A DNA stretch of 64,000 bases, from positions 1-64,000 of the IMG/VR virus record IMGVR_UViG_3300024262_006558; one strand, written 5' to 3'. Positions 52,470 through 61,286 of the stretch are shown here, piece by piece; the first letter of the stretch is position 1, and every line of letters starts with the position of its first letter. The position numbers and the translations under genes were made by a program. The stretch comes from a virus. The notes below the pieces were generated by a model. It made no database searches. It was not told where the DNA came from and worked only from the letters and a program-made list of their open reading frames with translations.

Positions 52470-55400
52470 CGTCTCTTTTGAATGAAGATTTTTCCCCCTT
52501 AAGCTTGTTGATAGAATCAAGCCTGTCCATAACATCTCTAGCTTTATTAGCTATTTGCTCACTTTCTTTTTGAAGTTTACCGTCTGATATTTCAATTTCC
52601 TCAATTTCTTGAATCACTCTCTTCTTTGCAGGCTTTTTCTTAACAACCTCGAACTCTCCTTCAGACTCAGTTTCAACTTCATTTTCTTGAGACTTTATTC
52701 TTTCATCTATTCTATTAATCATTCCACTCATTTTTCTACTAGCAGCAGATATCAAAATGTGATTTTCAAACAGTTTATTCTCTTTACTTATATCGTTTTC
52801 CTCTTCACCTTTTAAAGTGTGCTCCATAAGTTCTTCGTAGAAATTGTCAAATCTATCATCGGAAGCTTTTAGCAATTTATGAAGTCTGCCTCTCTTTATT
52901 TCAGCTAAGTCTCCAACAGGCTCTTCAGTTGGGCCATCATCTATTCCAGCCGCTCCAAGATCTGCTCCTAAATCACCTTCCAGATCACCACCTCCAGCAG
53001 CATCTAAATCACCGTCTAAATCATCGATGCCAGCATCCATTCCCCCTCCAGCAATATCCCCGTCAAATCCGCCTCCGAATCCTCCAGCTCCACCGTCACC
53101 AAGACCTTCCTCGCCTCCTTCTCCAGGAGTCTGTATAGCCGCATGAGGGTTTTCATACTTTTTATCAAGATCTTTAAATAACCCGATTTTCTTATATGAT
53201 TCCGCTGCAGATTCAATTTCCATGAATAGTTTCTTCTCAACTTTCTTCTGCTTCAAGATAAGTTTGATCTCTTCTTTAGAGAATCCCATAACATTCTCCA
53301 TAGCCCATGTATATGAAGCTGGAGACATTCCTTCTGGAGTAAACATTTGAGAGAAAACTTCTAACTTAGATTTCCACGTCTCCATGTTCAACAATACTTG
53401 TTGAGTAGAAGGGTTAGTAAGTTGCAAATCGAAATTATCTATATCATCTTCAAACCCTAAGAATAATAAGTGAATATTAGCTATTCTTCTTAATTCCATC
53501 AACACACACTCCTGTATCATGTTAATAGTTCTTGCGAACCTTAAATCAGATTGAGACAATAAACTTCCACCTGGAATAGATTCCGTGTAGTTCAAATAAG
53601 GTTTTGGAACCTTAATTGCAGCAAACAATTTATTTTGAAGATATTCAATATCCATGATATCACCAAGATTTGTTGCCCCTGGTAAAGTATCAATCTTTGA
53701 AGACTTATCTCCCCTAACTGGTATGAAGTAATCTTCTTCAACACTAGGGGGGTTGTATTTTCTATTTGAGTTTCCGTTTCTTGAATCTACGACTGGCTGT
53801 CTTTTAAGACGAGTTTTGATATCTTCAATATATTGTAAAACGTCAGCATCATCTATGTTTCCTACATCAATGTAGAACACTCTACGTTCTGGAGCTCTAA
53901 CAATACGATATACAAGCATTGCATCTTCTGCAAGCTGTAATTGTTTCCAAAGTTTTCTAGCTGGATCTAATACCGATCTACCATAAGGTAATCTACGAGT
54001 GTCTTCAAGTAATCTGAAATGGGCAATTTGCCAATCTTCAAATATCATTCCTTGAGTGTCCCATCTGAATCTGGTTCTTCCTGGCTCACCTTCAACGCCT
54101 TCTTCTCTATGAATTTCTTCAGAAGGCAAGGCTAGTACATCAAAAATACCATATTCTTTATCAATGTGTAAATGTAAAAAGAAATCTCCATATTTACACA
54201 AATCTCTAATCCACAACCTCATGTTAAATTCAACATTCAATCGTTTCTTAAGAAGATCATTCAACACTTCTTTAACTCTTTTGTTAGGGGAGAAGATCTC
54301 AAGGATATTACCTCTCTCATTTCTGGTCAAGCAATTGTGAGTGAAAACACCAGTTCCATTTGAGGTTAGAATGGCGAAATTATGATGCTCGCCCACATTA
54401 ACTAAATCATAAGTCTTCCTTTTACCAACAAACTCAACAGATTTAATTGAATGGTTTGTCGCAGACACAAAATTGGTCCAATTTTTATATTCAGATCTTG
54501 ACAATAAGCCTTCAATTTCTTTTCTAGAAATATCATTATCTCTACAAATTTTAGATAAATTTGGCCTTTCACCTTGTGAAGAAAGATATAAACTCTTTAT
54601 ATAATTTAATCTTTCTTTTTTAGAATTATATTTTTTTACAAAATCAGTCCATTTGCCATATCCATTTTTCTCAAGATATGTATTAACCTTTTTTGGTCTC
54701 CAATTAAAATCATCACATATTTTTGACATATTATTCTCAAGAATAATTTGTCCTAAATAATTTTCACACGCTCCCTCTATTGCTTGTATAGATATTTTGC
54801 TATTGTGAAACCCTAAATCCTCCCACCTTTGTAAATTTAAAGATTTATATACTTTTGATTTATACAGAATTCTTCTAGTAGTTCCAAGAATCTCACAAGC
54901 CTCTTCGACTGTTGATGAATTATTATACGCTTGCAATAATTCATGAATAGAAAATTCTCTTTTTTTATCATGAAGATATCTTCCATTTTTTTCTCCAGAC
55001 AATCTATACCCTTTACCATACATAGGGTTTTCTTTTCCTGAATAACCAAATAAATCTTTTAATTCTTCTTGAGAATAATTTGAGTATTTTCTTTTTTGTC
55101 TGTCAGAAATTTCTTGGACTCTTTTAGATCTCCATTCTGGATCGCTCCAATATGGACCTGAAGAAGAATTTGTTTCAGAAAACACTTTTTTCATCTTATC
55201 TGAATAACTCTTGTCATTTTTCCACCTGTCAGAATTAAGAGAGCTATGAAGCTTTTGGTGATCAAACCAATCCATGACCTGAAGATTGGATGGATCATTA
55301 TTTAGTTTATTAAAATCCTTATGGTGAACAACTCCTTTTTTCTCTCCCCAAAGACTACGTTTAACAATTCTATGCGTATATTCCCATTTACCATCTTCAA

Positions 55401-56097
55401 AAACCATCTCATAACCACTTATTCTATCACCATCTCCAGATGCTCTAGTATAAAACGGTTGTATTGATTGGCTCTCTTTGAGATCTGATGTTTTTATATA
55501 TTTGTCTTCACCATTAGAAAGCCATAAATGTTCTGAAGTAGCCATTACGTGAGAATCATCATCAAACGTCACTTTATACACATCTTGTTCGCCTTTATAT
55601 ATGACTCTTTGACATATAGCTGGCTCACTTCTCTGTAATTCAGGATTATATGAATAAACATGGAAATTTTCCATATTTTCATCATATAGCTCTTCTATTG
55701 TTTTTCTTTCCCCACTTAAAAGCGGGATTACAGTATTTGCATCCAAGCATTCATCCCTCATGATGTCAAGCGCTGCCGCTATCTCAGGGGATTGGTCCAT
55801 AGCCCTAAAGTCTTGATAGGATGTTATTCTATCCGCATCAAAATACATAGTTCTCGTATACAAGTCTCTAGCTATTGAGTCTACTTGCCAATCAAGGAAC
55901 TGTTGTTGTTGCTGCTCTCTAGGGTCTTGATATCTATAAAATCTATCGTCACCTTTCTTCCCAGAGCCATTATCCTGACTTGGAGTGTGCCCTACTGGGG
56001 CTTGTGTGTATTCCTTTTCTCCAGGATCTCTAGGATCTGGCTTGAATCGTTGTGCAACTCTTTGAAATATTGTTTTTTGTGCGTTATTATCTGCCAT
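52456..56097 (-). CDS. Portal protein (T4 gp20 type) interrupted by an intein
   Basis: 1213 residues including a 472-residue intein; the mature portal would be 741. N-extein 1-116 (ending MRDE) and the C-extein (CLTRNERGNILEIF, FNMRLWIRDLCKYGDFFL, YGRSVLDPARKLWKQLQ) are typical of T4-like portals, the dodecameric gate for packaging. The end is unusual: a Gly/Asp-rich stretch (GGGFDGDIAGGGMDAG) then a charged helix, not expected in T4. The start at 56097 lies 36 bases after the terminase stop, as in T4 (gp17 upstream of gp20). Confidence 0.93.
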   Translation of the reverse strand: MADNNAQKTIFQRVAQRFKPDPRDPGEKEYTQAPVGHTPSQDNGSGKKGDDRFYRYQDPREQQQQQFLDWQVDSIARDLYTRTMYFDADRITSYQDFRAMDQSPEIAAALDIMRDECLDANTVIPLLSGERKTIEELYDENMENFHVYSYNPELQRSEPAICQRVIYKGEQDVYKVTFDDDSHVMATSEHLWLSNGEDKYIKTSDLKESQSIQPFYTRASGDGDRISGYEMVFEDGKWEYTHRIVKRSLWGEKKGVVHHKDFNKLNNDPSNLQVMDWFDHQKLHSSLNSDRWKNDKSYSDKMKKVFSETNSSSGPYWSDPEWRSKRVQEISDRQKRKYSNYSQEELKDLFGYSGKENPMYGKGYRLSGEKNGRYLHDKKREFSIHELLQAYNNSSTVEEACEILGTTRRILYKSKVYKSLNLQRWEDLGFHNSKISIQAIEGACENYLGQIILENNMSKICDDFNWRPKKVNTYLEKNGYGKWTDFVKKYNSKKERLNYIKSLYLSSQGERPNLSKICRDNDISRKEIEGLLSRSEYKNWTNFVSATNHSIKSVEFVGKRKTYDLVNVGEHHNFAILTSNGTGVFTHNCLTRNERGNILEIFSPNKRVKEVLNDLLKKRLNVEFNMRLWIRDLCKYGDFFLHLHIDKEYGIFDVLALPSEEIHREEGVEGEPGRTRFRWDTQGMIFEDWQIAHFRLLEDTRRLPYGRSVLDPARKLWKQLQLAEDAMLVYRIVRAPERRVFYIDVGNIDDADVLQYIEDIKTRLKRQPVVDSRNGNSNRKYNPPSVEEDYFIPVRGDKSSKIDTLPGATNLGDIMDIEYLQNKLFAAIKVPKPYLNYTESIPGGSLLSQSDLRFARTINMIQECVLMELRRIANIHLLFLGFEDDIDNFDLQLTNPSTQQVLLNMETWKSKLEVFSQMFTPEGMSPASYTWAMENVMGFSKEEIKLILKQKKVEKKLFMEIESAAESYKKIGLFKDLDKKYENPHAAIQTPGEGGEEGLGDGGAGGFGGGFDGDIAGGGMDAGIDDLDGDLDAAGGGDLEGDLGADLGAAGIDDGPTEEPVGDLAEIKRGRLHKLLKASDDRFDNFYEELMEHTLKGEEENDISKENKLFENHILISAASRKMSGMINRIDERIKSQENEVETESEGEFEVVKKKPAKKRVIQEIEEIEISDGKLQKESEQIANKARDVMDRLDSINKLKGEKSSFKRDDGEA
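54334..55749 (-). other. Contiguous intein with HNH homing endonuclease in the portal gene (472 residues)
   Basis: C1 of CLDANTVIPLLSGERKTI follows MRDE; block B is VMATSEHLWL, the end is GVFTHN before the +1 Cys. The insert contains an HNH motif (VVHHKDFNKLNNDPSNLQ), NUMOD3-like pieces (GKENPMYGKG, SGEKNGRYL) and two HTH-like repeats (NMSKICDDFNWRPKKVN; NLSKICRDNDISRKEI). Confidence 0.93.
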
Positions 56098-56133
56098 TTG
56101 ATAAAATATATATAATCATTGTTGTAATATCAA

Positions 56134-57885
56134 TTAATCTAGTAACCAACTTAGATCATTGTCCTCTTCAGCCGCCTGCGTGGCAGCGTCCTTAGATAAA
56201 TAGATGGGTTTCATATTTGACTTATGCTTCTCATCAAATTCTTTTGTTTTCTTTTTAGTGTGTTGTCTATCTGCCTCAGAAGAACCTTTACCATCATAAG
56301 GGTTCTGGCTATAGCTTATAGCTCCAAGCATTGCTTTATACAAGTTTCTCCCCTCTACAGCTTTCTCCCAAACATATTCTTTAATATAACAAACAATAGC
56401 GAATGCTATCAAAAGGTCATCATGACTTCCTGATTCATGCTCAATTTTACCATTGGGCTTTTGAACAAATGTCTCCATTTCTATAACCACTCTAGGCGAA
56501 TTAAGCGTAACTACTTTTTCTGATAAATATTTCTTAAGAGCGCTAATTAATAAAGGTCTTGTTTTTGGCGTGGTCTGAAACCCTGGCACCACTTCATTTT
56601 CAACCACTTTAAATCTAGAATCTCTAGGCCCAGTCCAAGTCTCTCTATAAGCTGAAGCTTTATGGACTCTTTTGTATCCTAAATTCTTATGCAACTCATA
56701 ACAAGTTGCTGATCCCATATTATTAAACTCAATAGCAACGTAAGCTTCATTGTAAACCATTCCTACAGCATATATTACATGAGCTAATTCGTGAGCGTCT
56801 AATTTCTTATGATACTCAGCCACTTGAATCATATCTATAGCTTCAAATACTTGTATAGTAGAGTAATCCTTTCCATCTCCACGCGCAACATCTGATGCAA
56901 TTATGTACTCGCAACCTTCAACTGGCTTATGATATACCCAGAATGAATTTTTATCCTTAACAAAAGGATCCTCACCTTCTTTATGCTTCTTCTCATCAAA
57001 ATAACAAATAGGTTTAGTTCCATTAGTTTGTTGAGCATAATATTTCCTAACCCTATCTGGGATAACGGTGGCCTTCGAACCTTCAAAAGATAAATCAAGC
57101 TCTTGAGCAATTTTTACCTCATCTCTATGTAATTGATTACATATCTCTTCATACCAAGGGCTCCAATACCTAGTGGTTCCATCGTCTTGAGCTCTAAGCT
57201 CAAGACCCTGAGCACAGTAAGGATTGTCTTTCCAGTGTACAACGCTTCTACAGAACTTATTCTGTCCCTTGATAGAAGATTGCCAAGTTTTATAGTAATA
57301 GCCTGAGGTACCGTTAGGTGTCGAAATAATGATAGTCTTACCACCAGTTCTGGATACAGCAAGACCAGCTCCCATATTGATTTGATCCGCATGTTCAATA
57401 AAAGCTGCTTCATCCAAAATCAACATTGTCAAAGAATCCCCACGACCAGCGTCTGGAGAAGATGCCACAGCCTTAATGCTTGATCCATTAGAAAATGTAA
57501 GTTCGTTTTGATTATCCTTAAGCCTAGCTTCAGGCATTAAGAATGGAGGCGTGTTATTAATATATTGTTTAACTGTTTCTAGGAATCTTTTCGCTCCTTT
57601 AAAATCATTGGCAATAATTAGTATTCTTTGATCGTGTTTAAATAAAGCCGCCCATGCAACATATCCAGCGGTAGCAACCGATAAACCTGTTTGCCTACTT
57701 TTTAGTATAATGTTATTTTGATACTTGTTAAACTTGTAGATTACTCTCTTTTGGTATTCATATGGGGAAAACTTTGAAAGCTCACTTGTATCCGCATCGA
57801 AAATAACTCCGTAATTCTCCAGGTAATATATCGGATCAGCCATGCATTTGGCCAACTCTAATTCTTCGTAGGTAAGTTCAGACAT
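56134..57885 (-). CDS. Large terminase subunit (T4 gp17 type)
   Basis: 583 residues; the packaging ATPase and nuclease. ATPase: Walker A-like LKSRQTGLSV, Walker B LILDEAAFI, coupling motif IISTPNGTSG. Nuclease domain: ASDVARGDGKD, VAIEFNNMG and SHDDLLIAF supply the three acidic residues. Length and motif order match gp17 (610). A TATTTATA box lies 15 bases upstream. No intein. Confidence 0.96.
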   Translation of the reverse strand: MSELTYEELELAKCMADPIYYLENYGVIFDADTSELSKFSPYEYQKRVIYKFNKYQNNIILKSRQTGLSVATAGYVAWAALFKHDQRILIIANDFKGAKRFLETVKQYINNTPPFLMPEARLKDNQNELTFSNGSSIKAVASSPDAGRGDSLTMLILDEAAFIEHADQINMGAGLAVSRTGGKTIIISTPNGTSGYYYKTWQSSIKGQNKFCRSVVHWKDNPYCAQGLELRAQDDGTTRYWSPWYEEICNQLHRDEVKIAQELDLSFEGSKATVIPDRVRKYYAQQTNGTKPICYFDEKKHKEGEDPFVKDKNSFWVYHKPVEGCEYIIASDVARGDGKDYSTIQVFEAIDMIQVAEYHKKLDAHELAHVIYAVGMVYNEAYVAIEFNNMGSATCYELHKNLGYKRVHKASAYRETWTGPRDSRFKVVENEVVPGFQTTPKTRPLLISALKKYLSEKVVTLNSPRVVIEMETFVQKPNGKIEHESGSHDDLLIAFAIVCYIKEYVWEKAVEGRNLYKAMLGAISYSQNPYDGKGSSEADRQHTKKKTKEFDEKHKSNMKPIYLSKDAATQAAEEDNDLSWLLD

Positions 57886-57900
57886 AATTCCCTATTTTCT

Positions 57901-57908
57901 TATAAATA
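57901..57908 (-). promoter_or_regulatory. TATTTATA box, candidate late promoter of the terminase
   Basis: TATTTATA on the minus strand, 15 bases before the ATG at 57885. Confidence 0.58.
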
Positions 57909-57921
57909 GGGGAAAATAAGC

Positions 57922-58236
57922 TTAAAGACCCACAAAGACCTTCACTGCATCAAAGTCAGAATCAGGTAAAACTTGATAAGTGTCCGTGATATAAATAACT
58001 GATGTAGAGCTGTTTTTGTAATAAACTTGATAATCTCCCACTGTTGATGCTGACCAAGAACTAGCATAAGCTCCTGTTTCAGCATTAACTAAAGACATTG
58101 AGACGGTGTCGCCAGTAATTGGAGTTCCATCACGGTATATATCAATATCAAAAGTTACTGGAGTAACTGCAGAATTGTTTCTATCTACCGAGTAAATAAT
58201 TTCATTAATTGTCTCGCCTGTCCTAAATCTTGCCAT
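57922..58236 (-). CDS. Small beta-rich structural-type protein, 104 residues
   Basis: Alternating strands (FDIDIYRDGTPITGD, VSMSLVNAETGAY, YQVYYKNSST) suggest an Ig- or neck-like fold. It lies between the terminase and the patatin-like gene. Two TATTTATA copies lie upstream, at 58240-58247 (3 bases, too close) and 58267-58274 (30 bases). Function unknown; virion role inferred from position. Confidence 0.65.
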   Translation of the reverse strand: MARFRTGETINEIIYSVDRNNSAVTPVTFDIDIYRDGTPITGDTVSMSLVNAETGAYASSWSASTVGDYQVYYKNSSTSVIYITDTYQVLPDSDFDAVKVFVGL

Positions 58237-58257
58237 AATTATAAATATATGCTATTT

Positions 58258-58395
58258 TTAAGGAGTTATAAATAAATCATCTTCTGGATCCAAAGTTTGT
58301 TCGAAAACTTTATATTCGGACAAACTATACTCTTTTATAACTGCGCTATTAGGATCTATGCCTTGATCTACTTTTAAACTACTTGCAACCTTCAT
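58258..58395 (-). CDS. Very small acidic protein, 45 residues
   Basis: An intact frame from ATG 58395 to a TAA at 58258, too short for routine gene calling. It starts inside the last 17 bases of the patatin-like gene, an overlap type seen repeatedly in this genome. The product starts MKVASSLKVDQGIDP and ends TLDPEDDLFITP. It fills an otherwise empty gap, which is the main support. No function. Confidence 0.5.
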   Translation of the reverse strand: MKVASSLKVDQGIDPNSAVIKEYSLSEYKVFEQTLDPEDDLFITP

Positions 58396-59359
58396 TATTT
58401 CCTTTTTCAACTTTCTCATTGACAAGTACTATACTTCTCTTTTCACAAGTACCGTCTTCTATACCTTTCATTCCTAAATTCCACCAATCCTCCATTACTT
58501 TTTTATCAAACATAAGAGAATTTTCAGCTAGCATATAAGGGGTATAATAAACATTTATTTTCACATCTTTATCTTTTGCCTTAAGTCTACCTATAGATAT
58601 ATCATCCTTTGAAATTTCTTTATGCATAATCCCACTAACTCTCATAAAAAGCTGTAAAACATTTTTAGCAAAAAAATTATCTTTAGCTGCGTACTTAGCT
58701 GGTCTATGAACAATTACATCAATCTCATCAACCCCTCTATCTATAGCTCCTTGAATTGGTATATGCTCTATTATTCCTCCATCCACAAATTCGCTTCCTT
58801 CTTTTTTAAGTAAAGACATCCATATTGGAACATTTGAAGATGCCCACATCCAATCAACAAAATCCTCATAACTATATTCATTTGAAGATTTGTATTCTGA
58901 TAATCCTGTTTTTAAATTAACAACTACAGCAACTAACTCTTTACCTAGCTCTTCTCTTATTTTAATATAATCTTGTTCAGTAAAAAGTCCTTTAATTGTT
59001 TTTCTTAAATTTTCAGACTCACCTAGAGTTGGTCTATTTTCTCCTTTAAACAATTTACATATAGGATTTAATATCAAAACTCTATATAAGGCATTAAAAA
59101 CATTTATTCCACCTTTTTTAGTAAAAGGATTAATGTTGAATATACTTTCTTGAGTGACTGAAGTATATGCCTCTTTCAATCTTGCCATTTCCTTTGTTGC
59201 GGTCAATGGAGATAATAAAATTCCAGTAGATGATCCAATACAAACATCGTAATCACCTCCATTTTTATTAATTAAACCTTCTATGGTTCCACCGCCCCAT
59301 GCACCGAAAGCTCCACCGCCACTTGCTACAATTGCTCTTGTTTTTTTCTTATTACTCAT
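58379..59359 (-). CDS. Patatin-like phospholipase
   Basis: 326 residues. All patatin signatures are present: the oxyanion glycine loop GGGAFGAWGGG (residues 14-24), the nucleophile elbow GSSTG (S44) and the catalytic Asp in VDGGI (D193). It would hydrolyse acyl ester bonds of membrane lipids, acting as a serine-aspartate dyad enzyme. A phage copy next to the terminase and tail-fibre genes could act in lysis, entry or interference with host signalling; the sequence does not say which. No signal peptide visible. Confidence 0.9.
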   Translation of the reverse strand: MSNKKKTRAIVASGGGAFGAWGGGTIEGLINKNGGDYDVCIGSSTGILLSPLTATKEMARLKEAYTSVTQESIFNINPFTKKGGINVFNALYRVLILNPICKLFKGENRPTLGESENLRKTIKGLFTEQDYIKIREELGKELVAVVVNLKTGLSEYKSSNEYSYEDFVDWMWASSNVPIWMSLLKKEGSEFVDGGIIEHIPIQGAIDRGVDEIDVIVHRPAKYAAKDNFFAKNVLQLFMRVSGIMHKEISKDDISIGRLKAKDKDVKINVYYTPYMLAENSLMFDKKVMEDWWNLGMKGIEDGTCEKRSIVLVNEKVEKGNNEGCK

Positions 59360-59379
59360 TCTTTATATATATATATAAT

Positions 59380-60450
59380 TTAAACGTTTCCATGTACTCC
59401 AGCATAGTCCATAACCCCTGCAGATAATTGACCATATAAATATTGCTGTATTGTGTTGCCTTCTTGATTTATTACTGTTAAAAGCCAATCATGAACTGAT
59501 GTGTCTGAAGTCAGAATAGATGCTATAAGAGGGTTTGTGTTACCTTTTACATATTTGTTTATGTCTGAGTCTAAGCTGTCTAAGAATGGCATTGCTATAG
59601 CTTCAGCTTCAGGTATAGATGTAGCTCCTGAGTGAGACATTAATATTAATCCTCCTGTAGCAAGAATAACTTCATCAATAACATTTTCTCTTCTCCTAAC
59701 CCCTTCTGATCTAGCTAATTTCTTAGTATAATATTTTGTTGAGTCTTTTGTGTTAATTGTGTCATATTCACCATCGGCTTTAACCCATGATCTTTTAACA
59801 AGCCTGTGAGACACATACCCATCAGCTTCAACGTGATATTGAAACTCCGCCTTTAGAATAGGGTTTTCATATACTAGGTCAGACAATCCTGTCTGAGGAT
59901 TAATTACAATATTAACAGTTTCATAATATTCAGTATTTATTAAAAAACCATTAGAAAATGTAAATTTAGGATGCAATTTTCCATTTATATCTTTTTTATA
60001 GTCTATAGATTTTGGAGTTATTGTGTAATCTAATTCACCAAGCCTTTCAATTGTATCATCAGAAATATAGTGATACAACTTATAATGATTATATTTCTCT
60101 TGCTCTTCTTCAGTTAATACTTCATCTCTTTTATCTTTATCTACAATAAAGTTCTTACTTAATATTTTTTTTTCTTCTAAAGTATAAGCACTCCATGTCT
60201 GCCCAGTATTAGATTCATATATATCCCTTATTTCTTCTCTTACGAAAAAATGTCTCTGCCCAGCTTCTTCACCAAATTTTTCCCAATTAACTATTGAAGT
60301 TATGTTACTATACCCTGGGTACGTAGATGACCCTGAAACAACAAATGTAGTTGCTCCGCTTAACTCTTTCTCATCCCAAACTAATGCTTCTAAACCAATT
60401 CTGTAATCAGTTAATCCGCTTAAATTATATGCAAATATATTATTTCCCAT
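59380..60450 (-). CDS. Tail-fibre-region protein, 356 residues
   Basis: No named family. Residues about 74-120 carry a module (LEEKKILSKNF, then RDEVLTEEEQ) shared with the next gene (residues 68-114 there). The rest is beta-rich. A TATTTATA lies 5 bases upstream, too close for the usual spacing. It is a probable virion or fibre-associated protein by position. Confidence 0.7.
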   Translation of the reverse strand: MGNNIFAYNLSGLTDYRIGLEALVWDEKELSGATTFVVSGSSTYPGYSNITSIVNWEKFGEEAGQRHFFVREEIRDIYESNTGQTWSAYTLEEKKILSKNFIVDKDKRDEVLTEEEQEKYNHYKLYHYISDDTIERLGELDYTITPKSIDYKKDINGKLHPKFTFSNGFLINTEYYETVNIVINPQTGLSDLVYENPILKAEFQYHVEADGYVSHRLVKRSWVKADGEYDTINTKDSTKYYTKKLARSEGVRRRENVIDEVILATGGLILMSHSGATSIPEAEAIAMPFLDSLDSDINKYVKGNTNPLIASILTSDTSVHDWLLTVINQEGNTIQQYLYGQLSAGVMDYAGVHGNV

Positions 60451-60468
60451 TTTTTTATAAATATTAAT

Positions 60469-61284
60469 TTATTTTTTACACATTTCTATTCTAGCCCTTC
60501 TCATTTTCACAGAAGTATTCTTTTTAGATTTTATCTTTATAGAAATTTTATATGAATCCTCGTCAAGATCCGCATAAACAAACCCGCTATAGGATTCCCA
60601 ATTATCTTTATTTTTGAATTCTATAGTATTTTCTGATAATGTACTAGAATCATCTATATCCACCTTAATATCTGTCGATTTGCTGTCGCTGCCACTAACT
60701 TCATAATACCAACCTATTCTATAATTTCCTTTTGGTATATCAATAGTGTTTAGTATGCAATTTTCATAATAAGAACTACTTGATGTTGTTATCTCACCCT
60801 CTGATGATGCGCTCTCAGAATAAGATGACGCTGGAGTTGTTGTTAAAACAGGTATATCATCACTAGACATTAGACTACTTAATATTGTTTCTAAATCTTT
60901 ATTTTTACTATCTTCATTTATTAAAGATTGAGTCTCAATAGAATATATCTTTATTTCATCTTCAGATAAAATAGATTCTCTATCACTTTTATTGGTAGCG
61001 AAATTTTTTGATAATTCTTCTTTTTCTCCATCTGATAATGATGAAAAATCTGTCACAGAATAGTAAGAAACTAAAGATTCTCTATATTCTGTGTATGTCA
61101 TATTTGATGATGAATAGCTGCTTTTTAAGTTATCTATATTTGTAACATCTGTAGAGTTATTAGATGCAAAATCATAATCATCAGAAACAACAATCAACTG
61201 CCTTCTTTTATATCTATCCTCAGGCTCTCCATCTACAAATATACTATCCTGCCTAGGCAATAAATCTAATCTTGCTATTTTCAT
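60469..61284 (-). CDS. Tail-fibre-region protein, Ser-rich, 271 residues
   Basis: N-terminal KIARLDLLPRQDSIFVDGEP, the same module as its neighbour (GEKEELSKNF, RESILSEDE), a serine-rich linker (SSYSESASSEGEITTSSSS) and a C-terminal beta-sandwich-like domain (IPKGNYRIGWYYEVSGSDS). The sandwich suggests carbohydrate or fibre attachment, by inference. Two bases separate it from the fibre gene upstream. Confidence 0.7.
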   Translation of the reverse strand: MKIARLDLLPRQDSIFVDGEPEDRYKRRQLIVVSDDYDFASNNSTDVTNIDNLKSSYSSSNMTYTEYRESLVSYYSVTDFSSLSDGEKEELSKNFATNKSDRESILSEDEIKIYSIETQSLINEDSKNKDLETILSSLMSSDDIPVLTTTPASSYSESASSEGEITTSSSSYYENCILNTIDIPKGNYRIGWYYEVSGSDSKSTDIKVDIDDSSTLSENTIEFKNKDNWESYSGFVYADLDEDSYKISIKIKSKKNTSVKMRRARIEMCKK

Positions 61285-61286
61285 AA

